Of a stretch of 28,137 nucleotides of DNA, positions 7,638-16,080 are shown in pieces; position 1 is the stretch's first letter; every line of letters begins with the position of its first letter. Source of the DNA: Actinomycetes bacterium (GTDB taxonomy: Bacteria; Actinomycetota; Acidimicrobiia; Acidimicrobiales; Palsa-688); contig JAKAQB010000049.1 of assembly GCA_021811865.1 (NCBI GenBank), positions 1 through 28,137 on the forward strand, written 5' to 3'. The notes beneath the pieces were generated by a model, which was not told where the DNA came from, did no database searches, and saw only the letters and a list, made by a program, of their open reading frames with translations. A program made the translations under genes and the position numbers.

Positions 7638-8516
7638 GTGCTGATCGCCGGGATCGTCCTTGCGCTCTTCTGCGGGCTGGCGAATGCGGCCGCAGCAGCG
7701 ATCGAGAAGCGTGAGAGTGTACGCCTCCGGGGAGGAAACGGGGTCCGGCTGCTCGCCCAGCTGCTCCGCCGGGGGTGGTGGCTCATGGCGATGGGCCTGA
7801 GCGTAGTTGCCTGGGTGAGCGAGGCGGCGGCTCTCGCCCTTGCGCCCGTTTCGGTGGTCGCCACGCTCCGCTCCACCGGGAGGGGTGGGCTGGTCCTCGT
7901 CGGCGCCCGCTGGCTGGGGGAGCGCTTCTCCCGCCGGGAGCTGCTCGGTGTGGTGCTGCTGGCCGCGGGTGGGGTGGTGGTCGCCATCTTCGCCGGGGGC
8001 GCCGGGCCACCGGAGCGGCCGCTGTCCAACGCCGTGGAGCTGGAGCTCGCCGGGGCGATCCTCGTCCTCACCCTGATCCTGCGCCTGAGCCGGAGGGGGA
8101 TCGTCGCCGGTGCCGCCGTCGGCGTCCTCTACGCCGCGACCGGGATCTACACCAAGGAGATCGGCGACCGCTTCGCCCGCGTGGGCCTGCACGCCGTCAT
8201 CGGGCTCGCCGCCTCGCCGGGGCCGTGGCTCATGATCGCGATGAGCGTGTGGGCGATCAGCGTCACCCAGACGGCGTTCCGCCGGGCCAACGCCGCCAGC
8301 GTGTCGGCCGCCTCGACGACGGTCGCCGGCCTGGGCCTGATCTTCATCAGCGCCGGGGTCTACAGCCGGCCGCTGGCCGCCGTGAGCAGTGCCGTTCCCT
8401 TCGCCCTGGGCCTCGTGCTGTCGGCCGCGGGTGCGATGCTCCTGGCTGTCGGCAGCGTCGATCGCGACCACGCCGAAAATGCGCCGCGCGGCGACGAGCG
8501 CGGCGCACAGACTTGA
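7638..8516 (+). CDS. DMT-superfamily membrane transporter (EamA/NIPA-like)
   Basis: A 292-residue, very hydrophobic protein with about eight to nine predicted membrane segments. The layout of short helices, the segment AL.L.AP.SVVATLRSTG (~69-85), and the following charged loop GERFSRREL before the next helix resemble drug/metabolite transporters. The N-terminal segment ending in a charged IEKRES is reminiscent of NIPA-like members. Substrate is unknown. The GTG start at 7638 gives an N-terminus that enters the membrane at once. The final ~20 residues are polar and cytoplasmic. It lies four bases before the acetyltransferase gene (stop 8516, start 8521), so the two are likely co-transcribed. 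Confidence 0.8.
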   Translation: MLIAGIVLALFCGLANAAAAAIEKRESVRLRGGNGVRLLAQLLRRGWWLMAMGLSVVAWVSEAAALALAPVSVVATLRSTGRGGLVLVGARWLGERFSRRELLGVVLLAAGGVVVAIFAGGAGPPERPLSNAVELELAGAILVLTLILRLSRRGIVAGAAVGVLYAATGIYTKEIGDRFARVGLHAVIGLAASPGPWLMIAMSVWAISVTQTAFRRANAASVSAASTTVAGLGLIFISAGVYSRPLAAVSSAVPFALGLVLSAAGAMLLAVGSVDRDHAENAPRGDERGAQT

Positions 8517-8520
8517 CCGG

Positions 8521-9753
8521 GTGAGCACAGAGATCCGTACCGTTGAGGCTGGCGAGCTCCAGATGTGGGGCCGGTGCGTTGGGGTGGCGTTCCTCGTGCC
8601 CCCCGGCCCCGAGTCCGACGAGCAGGGCCGGCGCCACGACCCGCCGCCCCCTGGTCGGGCGTGGGTGGCGGTCGACGGCGACCGCTTCGTCGGCAACTGC
8701 GCGACGCTCAGCCGGACGGTCACCCTCCCCGCCGCTGCCGGGCGTGCCTGCCCCGTCGCAGCGATGGCGGCGGTGACGGCGGTCGGGGTGCAGCCCTCCC
8801 ACCGCCGCCAGGGCATCCTCGGCCGGATGATGGGCGCCATGCTGCACGACGCCCGCGACCGCGGCGAGCCGCTCGCCGGCCTGGTGGCCTCCGAGTCGGC
8901 GATCTACGGCCGGTACGGCTTCGGGGTCGCCACCTTCGCCGCCAAGCGGGAGATCGCCACCTCCCGCGGCGCCTTCGTCTCCCCGGTGGCGCCCGCCGAC
9001 GTGCGCATCGTCGATGCCGACGAGGCATCCAAGACGATCCCCGGGCTGTTCGCCGAGTCGATCCGCCGGGTTCCGGGCCAGGTGGACCGCCCGGAGGCGG
9101 TATGGGAGCGGTACGTGTTCGCCGACCCCTCCGAGTGGCGGAAGGGCCGCAGCGCGAACTTCTACGCCGTCGCGCCCGACGGCTACGCCATCTACCGCTC
9201 GGAGGGCCTGCTCGGTGGTGACGCCGCCCGCCTCCACGTTCGCGAGGTGTGCGCGACCGCGGCCGATGCAGAGGCCGGCCTGTGGCGGTTCCTCCTCGAC
9301 ATCGACCTCGTCGAGGAGATCGTCGCCTTCCCCCGCCCGGTGCTCGACCCGCTCGCCCCCCGCCTCGCCGACCCCCGCCGGCTGAGGACGACGATGCACA
9401 CCGACTTCCTCTGGCTGCGGGTGCTGGACACGGCGGCCGTGCTGGGCGCCCGGGGGTACCGATGCGCCGGGCGGCTGGTCATCGCGGTGGAGGGGCCGGA
9501 CGATCCCGCCACCGGGACGTGGGTCCTCGACGCCGGTCCCGACGGGGCGAGCTGCACCCGCGCCAGGGCGGGTACGTCACCCGACCTCCGCCTCGGGTTG
9601 TCCGAGCTGGCCACGCTCCTGCTCGGGACCCTGCCGGCCTCGGCTCTGGCGAGTGCCGGCCGGGTGGTCGAGGAGCGCCCCGGGGCCATCGACGAGGCCG
9701 ACGTGCTGCTCCGGGCCGGACCGGTGGCGCCGTTCGACATGACGAGCTTCTGA
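8521..9753 (+). CDS. Eis-like GNAT N-acetyltransferase
   Basis: A 410-residue protein with the length and layout of the Eis family: N-terminal GNAT domain, second degenerate GNAT domain and a C-terminal SCP2-like domain. The acetyl-CoA loop is visible as VQPSHRRQGILGRMM (90-104). SAIYGRYGFG (126-135) matches the Eis segment bearing the catalytic Tyr, here Y129. In Mycobacterium Eis the C-terminal carboxylate of a Phe acts as general base; this protein also ends in Phe (MTSF). Family members acetylate amines, including aminoglycosides and Lys side chains; the physiological substrate here is unknown. The GTG at 8521 is preferred over upstream in-frame codons, which lie inside the transporter gene. 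Co-transcription with that gene is likely. Confidence 0.85.
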   Translation: MSTEIRTVEAGELQMWGRCVGVAFLVPPGPESDEQGRRHDPPPPGRAWVAVDGDRFVGNCATLSRTVTLPAAAGRACPVAAMAAVTAVGVQPSHRRQGILGRMMGAMLHDARDRGEPLAGLVASESAIYGRYGFGVATFAAKREIATSRGAFVSPVAPADVRIVDADEASKTIPGLFAESIRRVPGQVDRPEAVWERYVFADPSEWRKGRSANFYAVAPDGYAIYRSEGLLGGDAARLHVREVCATAADAEAGLWRFLLDIDLVEEIVAFPRPVLDPLAPRLADPRRLRTTMHTDFLWLRVLDTAAVLGARGYRCAGRLVIAVEGPDDPATGTWVLDAGPDGASCTRARAGTSPDLRLGLSELATLLLGTLPASALASAGRVVEERPGAIDEADVLLRAGPVAPFDMTSF

Positions 9754-9802
9754 CGGCACGGGGCTCGACGACCCTCCCCGGGGGCGGCGAGGCCACGGCG
9801 CG

Positions 9803-9982
9803 CTAGCGCTGGACCCACTCCTCGGGGTCGAGGACCTCGCCGCCGGGCAGGCGCCGCCGCTCGTAGGGGGAAAGCTTGCGGGCGAAGCGCTTGTCGAGGC
9901 GCCGGCGGTGGAGGACCAACGCCGCGACCGCCAGCACCGCTGCGGCCACGATCACGGCGGCGGTGACGAGGGTCGGGTTCAT
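9803..9982 (-). CDS. Small single-TM protein of unknown function
   Basis: A 59-residue product, not recognised. Residues ~4-23 are a clean hydrophobic segment (LVTAAVIVAAAVLAVAALVL), followed by a basic stretch (HRRRLDKRFARK) and a soluble tail rich in Pro, Glu and Arg ending in LDPEEWVQR. The positive-inside pattern suggests the tail is cytoplasmic. An alternative ATG at 9994 adds four residues; neither start has a good Shine-Dalgarno. It is convergent with the acetyltransferase (50 bp between stops) and divergent from rimP. The clear TM/tail organisation favours a real gene. Confidence 0.55.
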   Translation of the reverse strand: MNPTLVTAAVIVAAAVLAVAALVLHRRRLDKRFARKLSPYERRRLPGGEVLDPEEWVQR

Positions 9983-10035
9983 GGCAGTGGACATCCTGCC
10001 AAACAGGGACGACGGCCTGGGTCCCCGCTCTGCGG

Positions 10036-10041
10036 TATGCT
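10036..10041 (+). promoter_or_regulatory. Putative -10 (TATGCT) of the rimP-nusA operon
   Basis: TATGCT is a good match to TANNNT in otherwise GC-rich DNA. It would start transcription near 10048, giving a leader of about 130 nt before rimP that contains the hairpin at 10091-10134. No clear -35 is visible. Confidence 0.5.
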
Positions 10042-10090
10042 GTGGACCCCGCTCAGCCATGGGCGGTTGATGCTTTGCTGGCGCAACCGG

Positions 10091-10134
10091 CGAGCGTGGG
10101 CGTTTCCCGTCACGGAGGCGGGGGCCCACGCTCG
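10091..10134 (+). promoter_or_regulatory. Strong leader hairpin upstream of rimP
   Basis: CGAGCGTGGGC (10091-10101) pairs perfectly with GCCCACGCTCG (10124-10134), 11 bp, and an inner CCCG (10106-10109)/CGGG (10119-10122) can also pair. It sits between the proposed promoter and the rimP ribosome binding site. The bases after it (TTGTCTGTG) are only weakly U-rich, so it may be an attenuator or protein-binding leader and not a full terminator. Confidence 0.65.
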
Positions 10135-10178
10135 TTGTCTGTGACCAGGCCGGCGCCCGACGACGAGGAGGTGGTGAG

Positions 10179-10688
10179 GTGACGGCTCCGACAGCCATGC
10201 TGCGTGCCCTCGCCCAGCCACTGCTCGACGAGGCGGGTCTCGAGCTGTGGGACGTCGAGGTGTCGCGCGACGTGGTGCGATTCCTCGTCGACAAGGAGGA
10301 CGGTGTCGACCTCGACGCCCTCGACGTTGCCAGCCGTGTCCTGTCCGGCCTGCTCGACGACCACGACGACCTGGTGCCGGCCGGGCGCTACCAGCTGGAG
10401 ATCTCGAGTCCTGGCCTCGAGCGGCCGCTGCGCACGCCCGAGCAGTACCGTCGCTTCGTCGGTACGACGGTGAGCGTGAAGACGTCCCACCCGGTCGGGG
10501 GCGCCCGGCGCCACCGTGGCGTGCTGGCCGGCGTGACCGACACCGCCATCGAGTTGCGCCCCGAGGACTCCGGCGGTCCCGTCCTCGTCTCCTACGACGA
10601 GATCGAGCGCAGCCGCACCGTCTTCGAGTGGGGTCCGCCACCCCGGCCCCGCAGCCAGCGCCCCCGCACCAAGGACACGTCGCGATGA
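10179..10688 (+). CDS. rimP: Ribosome maturation factor RimP
   Basis: RimP assists maturation of the 30S subunit. The 169-residue protein has the N-terminal RimP domain with ELWDVEV (22-28) and YQLEISSPGLERPL (about 70-83), then the C-terminal SH3-like domain beginning near residue 87 (RRFVGTTVSVKT), and a basic Pro/Arg tail. The GTG start at 10179 follows a good Shine-Dalgarno (GAGGAG at 10165-10170, 8 bases away). The gene opens the operon behind the TATGCT promoter and leader hairpin. Its stop overlaps the nusA ATG (ATGA), as expected for coupled translation. rimP directly before nusA is a nearly universal bacterial arrangement. Confidence 0.95.
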   Translation: MTAPTAMLRALAQPLLDEAGLELWDVEVSRDVVRFLVDKEDGVDLDALDVASRVLSGLLDDHDDLVPAGRYQLEISSPGLERPLRTPEQYRRFVGTTVSVKTSHPVGGARRHRGVLAGVTDTAIELRPEDSGGPVLVSYDEIERSRTVFEWGPPPRPRSQRPRTKDTSR

Positions 10689-11899
10689 AAGATCAGTTCG
10701 CGTTCCTCGACGCCCTCCAGCAGATCGCCAAGGACAAGGGCATCAGCGTCGACACGCTTCTCGACGCGCTCGCCAACGCGCTCGTCGCGGCGTACAAGCG
10801 GCTTCCCGACGCCGCCGAGGAGGCCGTCGTCACCGTCGACCCCGACACCGGTGACATCCGGGTCTACGGACAGGAGCTCGACGAGGACGGCAACGTCATC
10901 CGGGAGTGGGACGACACGCCCAGCGACTTCGGCCGGATCGCCGCCCAGACGGCCAAGCAGGTGATGACCCAGCGCATCCGCGAGGCCGAGCGGGACCTCA
11001 AGTACGAGGAGTACGCCGGGCGTGAGGGCGACATCGTCACCGGGATCATCCAGCAGAGCGACAACCGCTACACGCTGCTCGACCTCGGCAAGGTCGAGGC
11101 GCTGCTCCCGCAGGCCGAGCAGGTGCCCTACGAGCGCTACGAGCACGGCGCCCGCCTGAAGGCGTACATCGTCGAGGTCCGCAAGACGACCAAGGGTCCG
11201 CAGATCGTCGTGAGCCGCACCCACCCCGGGCTCATCAGGCGGCTCTTCGAGCTGGAGGTGCCGGAGATCTCGAGCGGCGTGGTCGAGATCAAGGCGGCAG
11301 CGCGCGAGCCGGGCCACCGCACGAAGATCGCCGTGTGGTCGAACGACGCAAACGTGGACCCCGTCGGGGCCTGCGTCGGCGCCCGCGGCGCCCGGGTCCG
11401 CATGGTGACCAACGAGCTGCGGGGCGAGAAGGTCGACATCGTTCCCTTCGCCGACGACCCCCGTGAGTTCGTGATGCGGGCGTTGCAGCCGGCGAAGGTG
11501 AAGGATGTGCACTTGGACGACCTCACCGGGACGGCGACGGTCGTGGTGCACGACTTCCAGCTGTCCCTCGCCATCGGCAAGGAGGGGCAGAACGCCCGGC
11601 TCGCCGCCCGGCTCACCGGCTGGCGGATCGACATCAAGAGCGAGACCCAGATGGCGGAGGAGGAGGCCTACGCCAACCAGGAGTGGGCCGAGGGCGAGTG
11701 GGTCGAGAACGCCGCGGGCGAGATGGTCTGGCAGCCCGCCGAGGGCGGCGAGGGCGTCTCCGCCGAGCAGTGGTCGATGGGTGGGGCCGCCGGCGACGGC
11801 TCGGGGGAGCCCGGGTCCGTCGAGGCGACGCCGGAGGCGGTCGGGGGGGCCGAGGAGGAGGGCGGCCAGCCGGCCGGAGCGGCCGGCGGCGACTCGTAA
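10685..11899 (+). CDS. nusA: Transcription termination/antitermination factor NusA
   Basis: NusA binds RNA polymerase and RNA to modulate pausing, termination and rRNA antitermination. It has 404 residues. The N-terminal RNAP-binding domain covers ~1-110, S1 domain ~112-180 (EGDIVTG...DLGKVEALLP), KH1 carries GACVGARGAR (229-238) and KH2 carries AIGKEGQNARLAARLTGW (296-313). A ~75-residue acidic, Gly/Glu-rich tail without conserved motifs replaces the acidic repeats of proteobacterial NusA, as is common in Actinobacteria. ATG 10685 overlaps the rimP stop. The last ~130 bases of the gene overlap the only canonical start codon in frame with ylxR. Confidence 0.97.
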   Translation: MKDQFAFLDALQQIAKDKGISVDTLLDALANALVAAYKRLPDAAEEAVVTVDPDTGDIRVYGQELDEDGNVIREWDDTPSDFGRIAAQTAKQVMTQRIREAERDLKYEEYAGREGDIVTGIIQQSDNRYTLLDLGKVEALLPQAEQVPYERYEHGARLKAYIVEVRKTTKGPQIVVSRTHPGLIRRLFELEVPEISSGVVEIKAAAREPGHRTKIAVWSNDANVDPVGACVGARGARVRMVTNELRGEKVDIVPFADDPREFVMRALQPAKVKDVHLDDLTGTATVVVHDFQLSLAIGKEGQNARLAARLTGWRIDIKSETQMAEEEAYANQEWAEGEWVENAAGEMVWQPAEGGEGVSAEQWSMGGAAGDGSGEPGSVEATPEAVGGAEEEGGQPAGAAGGDS

Positions 11900-12243
11900 C
11901 GGCTCGCTCCCGGGCGGCCGGCGGGGCGGCCGGCCCTGTCCGCACCTGTGTCGGGTGCCGCTCCCGCCGGCCGGCAGCCGAGCTGGTCCGCATCGCCCGC
12001 CTGGACGACGGTAGGCTGGTGGTCGACCGGACAGCGCCCGGCCGGGGCGCATGGGTCTGCGCCGCCGGTTGGGTTCGCCCGGCGGCTGACTGCGTGGACG
12101 CTGCGGTCCGCCGAGGAGGGTTCGCCCGGGCGTTCCGGGTGCCCGTCGCCGGTGGCGGCACAGAACTGCGGCGAGCAACTGCTCCCGAACGTGAGACAAT
12201 GGAAGACGGCGCAGCGAACGGTGCCGCGCGTGGAAGGGACTGA
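11770..12243 (+). CDS. ylxR: YlxR (DUF448) family nucleic-acid-binding protein, start uncertain
   Basis: YlxR is a small protein of the nusA-infB operon, thought to bind RNA or act as a regulator. The conserved core begins at about 11938 with RTCVGCRSRRPAAELVRIA, followed by GRLVVDRTAPGRGAWVC and FARAFRV; the family length is ~90-100 residues. No ATG, GTG, TTG or CTG exists in this frame between the GTG at 11770 and the core, so either translation starts inside nusA (130-bp overlap, adding a Gly/Arg-rich extension) or at a non-canonical codon close to the nusA stop. The coordinates use the GTG. The 3' end (12243) is firm and lies 8 bases before infB. Confidence 0.8.
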   Translation: MVDGWGRRRRLGGARVRRGDAGGGRGGRGGGRPAGRSGRRRLVTARSRAAGGAAGPVRTCVGCRSRRPAAELVRIARLDDGRLVVDRTAPGRGAWVCAAGWVRPAADCVDAAVRRGGFARAFRVPVAGGGTELRRATAPERETMEDGAANGAARGRD

Positions 12244-12251
12244 CGGAGCAC

Positions 12252-15200
12252 TTGCCGACCAAGCGAATCCGGGTCTACGAGCTGGCACGAGAGCTCGGGC
12301 TCACCAACAAAGAAGCGCTCGACCTCTGCCTCGGGCTCGGGATCGGGGTCAAGAGCCACTCCTCGAGCCTCGAGGACCAGCAGGCGGACCGCGTCCGGCG
12401 CAAGGCCGACCGCGAGGGCCTGCGGCGCGAGGTGCAGCCCGAGGAAGAGCCCGCCACCCGAGGCGGCTCCAAGGCGTCACGTGCCGCCGCCCCCGAGCCT
12501 GGCGCCGCCGCAGCTACCGCCACGACCCCGGCCACGACCCCGGTCATGACTCCGGGCGCGTCGCCCGCCCCGGCGGCCCCCGCCGTGGTGCCGACGGCCC
12601 CCGAGATCCACCCCGCTGCCCCCCGCCTGGTCACCAGCCGCCCGCGCGGGGACGTGGACGAGGCCGCCCGCCCGCAGTCGCCGGCGGCGCCGGCCGACCC
12701 CGGCCGCACTGCGCCGTCGGCTCCCGCCGCCCGCACGCCACCCCCTGTTGCCCCACCGGCTCCCGCCGTCCCACCGGCTCCCGCTGCTGCCCCAACCCCC
12801 GCCGCCGCGCCGGCTCCCGCTGCCCTAGCCCCCGCCGCCGCGCCGGTCCCCCGCAGCGCGCCGGCCCCTGCCGCTGCCCCGGTCCCCCGCAGCGCGCCTG
12901 CCGCCGCCCCCGCCCCCCGCAGCGCGCCGGCTCCTGCCGCCCGCACGTCCCCGGCGAGCCCTCCGTCCGCGCAGCGCTCGACGGGTGGTGGCGCTGGTGC
13001 GCCACGCCCGGCACCGCCCTCCGGCACAGCGCCCCGCCCCGCTCTCGGCGACCGGCCGGCGCCGCCTGCCGCCGCTCGCTCCCCTCGATCCCCGACCCCC
13101 GGCCAGGGTCAGGCCGGCCCGACACGTCCCGTCGCCGCCCAGGCCGGTGGGCCAACCGTCCAGCGGCCCCCGATGTCCACCAGCGGGAAGCCCATCCCGC
13201 CGCCGCCCGGTATGCGCCGGCCGCCCGTGTCCTCGACGGGCAAGCCGATCCCACCCCCTCCGGGCCGCCGCGTCCCCGGCGGCCCGCCTGGAGGGCCGGG
13301 CGGAGGCCCCGCACGGCCCGGTGGCCCCGGCGCCGGCCGCCCAGGCGGGCCGCGCACCGGTGGCGGCTTTGGCGGTCCGCGCACGGGTCCAGCCACCGGC
13401 GCTCCCGGCGGTGCCTTCGGACGCGGCCGCCCCGGTGGCGGCCCCGGCGGCGTCCCCGGCGGTCCCCCCGGAGCCGGCGGCCCGCCCGGCGGTCGTGGTT
13501 TCGGCGCCGGCCGGGGAGGACGCCCCGGGGGCTCCCGGCCCCGTCGTGGAGGTCGCCGCCGCCGCAACATCGAGGAGCTCGAGGCCCAGGAGCTCACCCA
13601 CTACACGCCGTCGAACGCACCGGTGCCCGAAGGGGAGGTGATCGTCGAGCGCGGCTCGACCGCCCAGGATCTCGGCCCCAAGCTCAACCGGTCTGCTGCC
13701 GATGTGGTCCGGTTCCTGCTGGAGCAGGGCGAGATGGTGACCGCCACGCAGTCGCTCTCGGACGACATGATCGAGCTGTTTGCCGCCGAGCTGAACGCCC
13801 GCATCCGCCTGGTCGACCCCGGCGAAGAGCAGGAGGCGGAGCTGCAGGCGAAGTACTTCGCCGACGACGAGGAGGAGGACGACGCGGACCTGCGGCCCCG
13901 CCCGCCGGTCGTCACGGTCATGGGCCACGTCGACCATGGCAAGACGCTGCTGCTCGACAGGATCCGGGAGACCAACGTCGTCGCCGGCGAGGCTGGCGGG
14001 ATCACCCAGCACATCGGTGCCTACCAGGTCGACTACAACGGCCAGCTGGTCACCTTCATCGACACTCCCGGCCACGAGGCGTTCACGGCCATGCGCGCCC
14101 GTGGCGCCGAGGTGACCGACATCGTGATCCTCGTCGTCGCCGCCGACGACGGCGTCATGCCCCAGACCCGCGAGGCCTTGGCGCACGCCAAGGCGGCCGA
14201 CGTGCCGATCATCGTCGCCATCAACAAGATCGACCGCGAGGACGCCGACCCCAACCGGGTCATGCAGCAGCTGTCCGAGCTCGGCCTCGTGCCCGAGACG
14301 TGGGGCGGCGACACGATCATGGTGGAGATGTCCGCCCTGCAGAACCTCGGCGTCGACGACCTGCTGGAGCAGGTGCTGGTCGTCGCCGAGCTCGAGGAGC
14401 TGCGTGCCAACCCGGAGGGGCGCGCCCGCGGCGTCGTCCTCGAAGCCAACCTCGACGCCGCCAAGGGCGCCGTCGCCACGGTCATCGTCCAGTCGGGCAC
14501 GCTCAGGGTCGGCGACCCGGTGGTGGCCGGCGCGGCGTGGGGCCGGGTCAAGGCCCTCATCGACGACAAGGGCGACAACGTCAAGGAGGCGCCACCGTCG
14601 TTCCCGGTCCTGGTGCTGAGCTTCGACACCGTCCCCAACGCCGGCGACGAGCTGCGCGTCGTGGAGAAGGGACGCACCGCCCGCGACATCGCCGAACAGC
14701 GCGAGCAGCGCTCCCGCCAGGCCAGCCAGCGCCGCACCTCGTCGGCCACCGGCACGGGCGCCAAGCTCGAGGACATCTTCGAGCAGATCCAGCGGGGAGA
14801 GACGGCGACGCTCAACCTGGTCTTGAAGGCCGACACGCAGGGCTCGCTCGAAGCGGTGTCGGAGAGCCTCCGCAAGCTGGAGCGCGACGAGGTGAAGCTG
14901 TCGTTCGTCCATCGGGCGGTAGGCGGGATCACTGCCAACGACGTCGGCCTGGCGGCGGCGTCCAACGCCACGATCATCGGCTTCAACGTCCGCCCCGACC
15001 GCGGCGCCCGGGACCTGGCCGAGGCGGAGGATGTCGAGATCCGGACCTACGAGATCATCTACAAGCTCATCGAGGACATCGAGAGCGCGATGGTCGGGAT
15101 GCTCTCCCCGGAGTACGAGGAGGTCATCACCGGGGAGGCCGAGGTACGGGAGATCTTCCGCATACCCCGCGTCGGAGCCGTCGCCGGGTGCTACGTCCGC

Positions 15201-15413
15201 AGCGGTGTGATCACCCGTGGCTCCCGGGTCCGCTTCCTCCGAGACGGCGTCATCATCTGGAAGGGCGCCGTCACCTCGCTGCGGCGGTTCAAGGAGGACG
15301 TGCGCGAGGTGGCCGCCGGCTTCGAGTGCGGCATCGGGCTGTCCAACAACCAGGACCTCCGCGAGGGGGACGTCATCGAGACGTTCGAGGAGCGGGAGAT
15401 CCCCCGGACCTAG
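12252..15413 (+). CDS. infB: Translation initiation factor IF-2
   Basis: IF2 is the GTPase that places initiator tRNA on the ribosome. The 1053-residue protein starts at TTG 12252. Residues 1-~55 form an IF2_N domain ([13 protein letters not shown]...). A Pro/Ala then Gly/Arg linker runs to about 440; a second IF2_N-type region follows (~440-520). The G domain has G1 GHVDHGKT (558-565), G3 DTPGHEAF (604-611) and NKID (658-661). Domains II-IV follow, including the typical [15 protein letters not shown]. The linker holds internal repeats: PRSAPA-type units and two GKPIPPPPG copies. Such linkers are usual in actinobacterial IF2, though this one is long. It is the fourth gene of the rimP operon; DUF503 begins 9 bases downstream. 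Confidence 0.97.
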   Translation: MPTKRIRVYELARELGLTNKEALDLCLGLGIGVKSHSSSLEDQQADRVRRKADREGLRREVQPEEEPATRGGSKASRAAAPEPGAAAATATTPATTPVMTPGASPAPAAPAVVPTAPEIHPAAPRLVTSRPRGDVDEAARPQSPAAPADPGRTAPSAPAARTPPPVAPPAPAVPPAPAAAPTPAAAPAPAALAPAAAPVPRSAPAPAAAPVPRSAPAAAPAPRSAPAPAARTSPASPPSAQRSTGGGAGAPRPAPPSGTAPRPALGDRPAPPAAARSPRSPTPGQGQAGPTRPVAAQAGGPTVQRPPMSTSGKPIPPPPGMRRPPVSSTGKPIPPPPGRRVPGGPPGGPGGGPARPGGPGAGRPGGPRTGGGFGGPRTGPATGAPGGAFGRGRPGGGPGGVPGGPPGAGGPPGGRGFGAGRGGRPGGSRPRRGGRRRRNIEELEAQELTHYTPSNAPVPEGEVIVERGSTAQDLGPKLNRSAADVVRFLLEQGEMVTATQSLSDDMIELFAAELNARIRLVDPGEEQEAELQAKYFADDEEEDDADLRPRPPVVTVMGHVDHGKTLLLDRIRETNVVAGEAGGITQHIGAYQVDYNGQLVTFIDTPGHEAFTAMRARGAEVTDIVILVVAADDGVMPQTREALAHAKAADVPIIVAINKIDREDADPNRVMQQLSELGLVPETWGGDTIMVEMSALQNLGVDDLLEQVLVVAELEELRANPEGRARGVVLEANLDAAKGAVATVIVQSGTLRVGDPVVAGAAWGRVKALIDDKGDNVKEAPPSFPVLVLSFDTVPNAGDELRVVEKGRTARDIAEQREQRSRQASQRRTSSATGTGAKLEDIFEQIQRGETATLNLVLKADTQGSLEAVSESLRKLERDEVKLSFVHRAVGGITANDVGLAAASNATIIGFNVRPDRGARDLAEAEDVEIRTYEIIYKLIEDIESAMVGMLSPEYEEVITGEAEVREIFRIPRVGAVAGCYVRSGVITRGSRVRFLRDGVIIWKGAVTSLRRFKEDVREVAAGFECGIGLSNNQDLREGDVIETFEEREIPRT

Positions 15414-15421
15414 GGGGCTCG

Positions 15422-15718
15422 GTGCACGTCGCGTCGCTCGAGGTGGAGCTGCACCTTCCGCAGGTCCACTCGCTCAAGGAGAAGCGGGCCGTCGTCAAGC
15501 CCATCGTCGAGGGCTGCCGGCGGCGCTTCTCCGTGGCCGCCGCCGAGGTCGACCACCAGGGGATCTGGCAGCGGGCGACGATCGGCGTGGCGACCGTGTC
15601 GGCGTCGGCGACGCAGGCCGGCAATGTGCTCGACGCCGTGGAGCGGTTCGTGTGGTCGTTCCCGGAGGCGGAGGTGACCGCCACCCACCGGGACTGGTTG
15701 ATGTCGGAGGACCGATGA
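15422..15718 (+). CDS. DUF503 (YlxP-like) family protein
   Basis: A 98-residue DUF503 protein: HVASLEVELHLPQVHSLKEKR at the N-terminus with the family motif HSLKEKR, then VVKPIVEGCRRRFSVAAAEVD. The C-terminus has the usual alternating strands ending in WLMSEDR. Its function is not established; the family is regularly found between infB and rbfA, suggesting a link to ribosome assembly. GTG 15422 is the start that aligns with the first beta strand. The stop overlaps the rbfA ATG (ATGA). Confidence 0.92.
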   Translation: MHVASLEVELHLPQVHSLKEKRAVVKPIVEGCRRRFSVAAAEVDHQGIWQRATIGVATVSASATQAGNVLDAVERFVWSFPEAEVTATHRDWLMSEDR

Positions 15719-16080
15719 GCGCACATCGACAGGCGACCGGGCGCTACGCCCGGACAGCGCGCGTCAACGAGGTGCTGCGGGAGGTGATCGCCGAGGAGAT
15801 CGAGCGCCTCGCCGACGCCGATCCCCGCCTGACGCTCCTCACCGTGACGGGTGTGAGGACCGACCCGGACCTGCGCCACGCGACCGTCCTTTTCGCCACG
15901 CTCGGCCCGGAAGCGGTCGCCGCCCTCGGCGAGGCCCGGGTCCGGCTGCAGGCCACCGTCGGTCGTCAGGTCCGCATGAAGCGCACCCCGCAGCTCACGT
16001 TCTCCGCCGACCCGGCCGTCGTCAGCGGCCAGCGGGTCGAGGAGATCCTCCGGGGCCTGCGGGCAGGGGAGGAGCTCTGA
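15715..16080 (+). CDS. rbfA: 30S ribosome-binding factor RbfA
   Basis: RbfA binds the immature 30S subunit near the 16S rRNA 5' region and helps late maturation. The 121-residue protein has the KH-like fold: RVNEVLREVIAEEIERL (16-32), LTLLTVTGVRTDPDLRHATVLF (strand-helix-strand core) and the conserved RVRLQATVGRQVRMKRTPQLTF, ending in a helix ILRGLRAGEEL. ATG 15715 overlaps the DUF503 stop. Its own stop lies in CTGA, where the first C begins the probable CTG start codon of truB. Confidence 0.95.
   Translation: MSAHRQATGRYARTARVNEVLREVIAEEIERLADADPRLTLLTVTGVRTDPDLRHATVLFATLGPEAVAALGEARVRLQATVGRQVRMKRTPQLTFSADPAVVSGQRVEEILRGLRAGEEL

Noticed and set aside
11999..12020. TAGGCT at about 12010 as a promoter box
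   Set aside because: It lies inside the conserved ylxR coding sequence and no start codon follows at the leaderless spacing with a sensible frame.
12825..14912. Long minus-strand frame (695 codons) opposite infB
   Set aside because: Composition mirrors the IF2 linker and G domain; no motif of its own, and IF2 is unambiguous on the plus strand.
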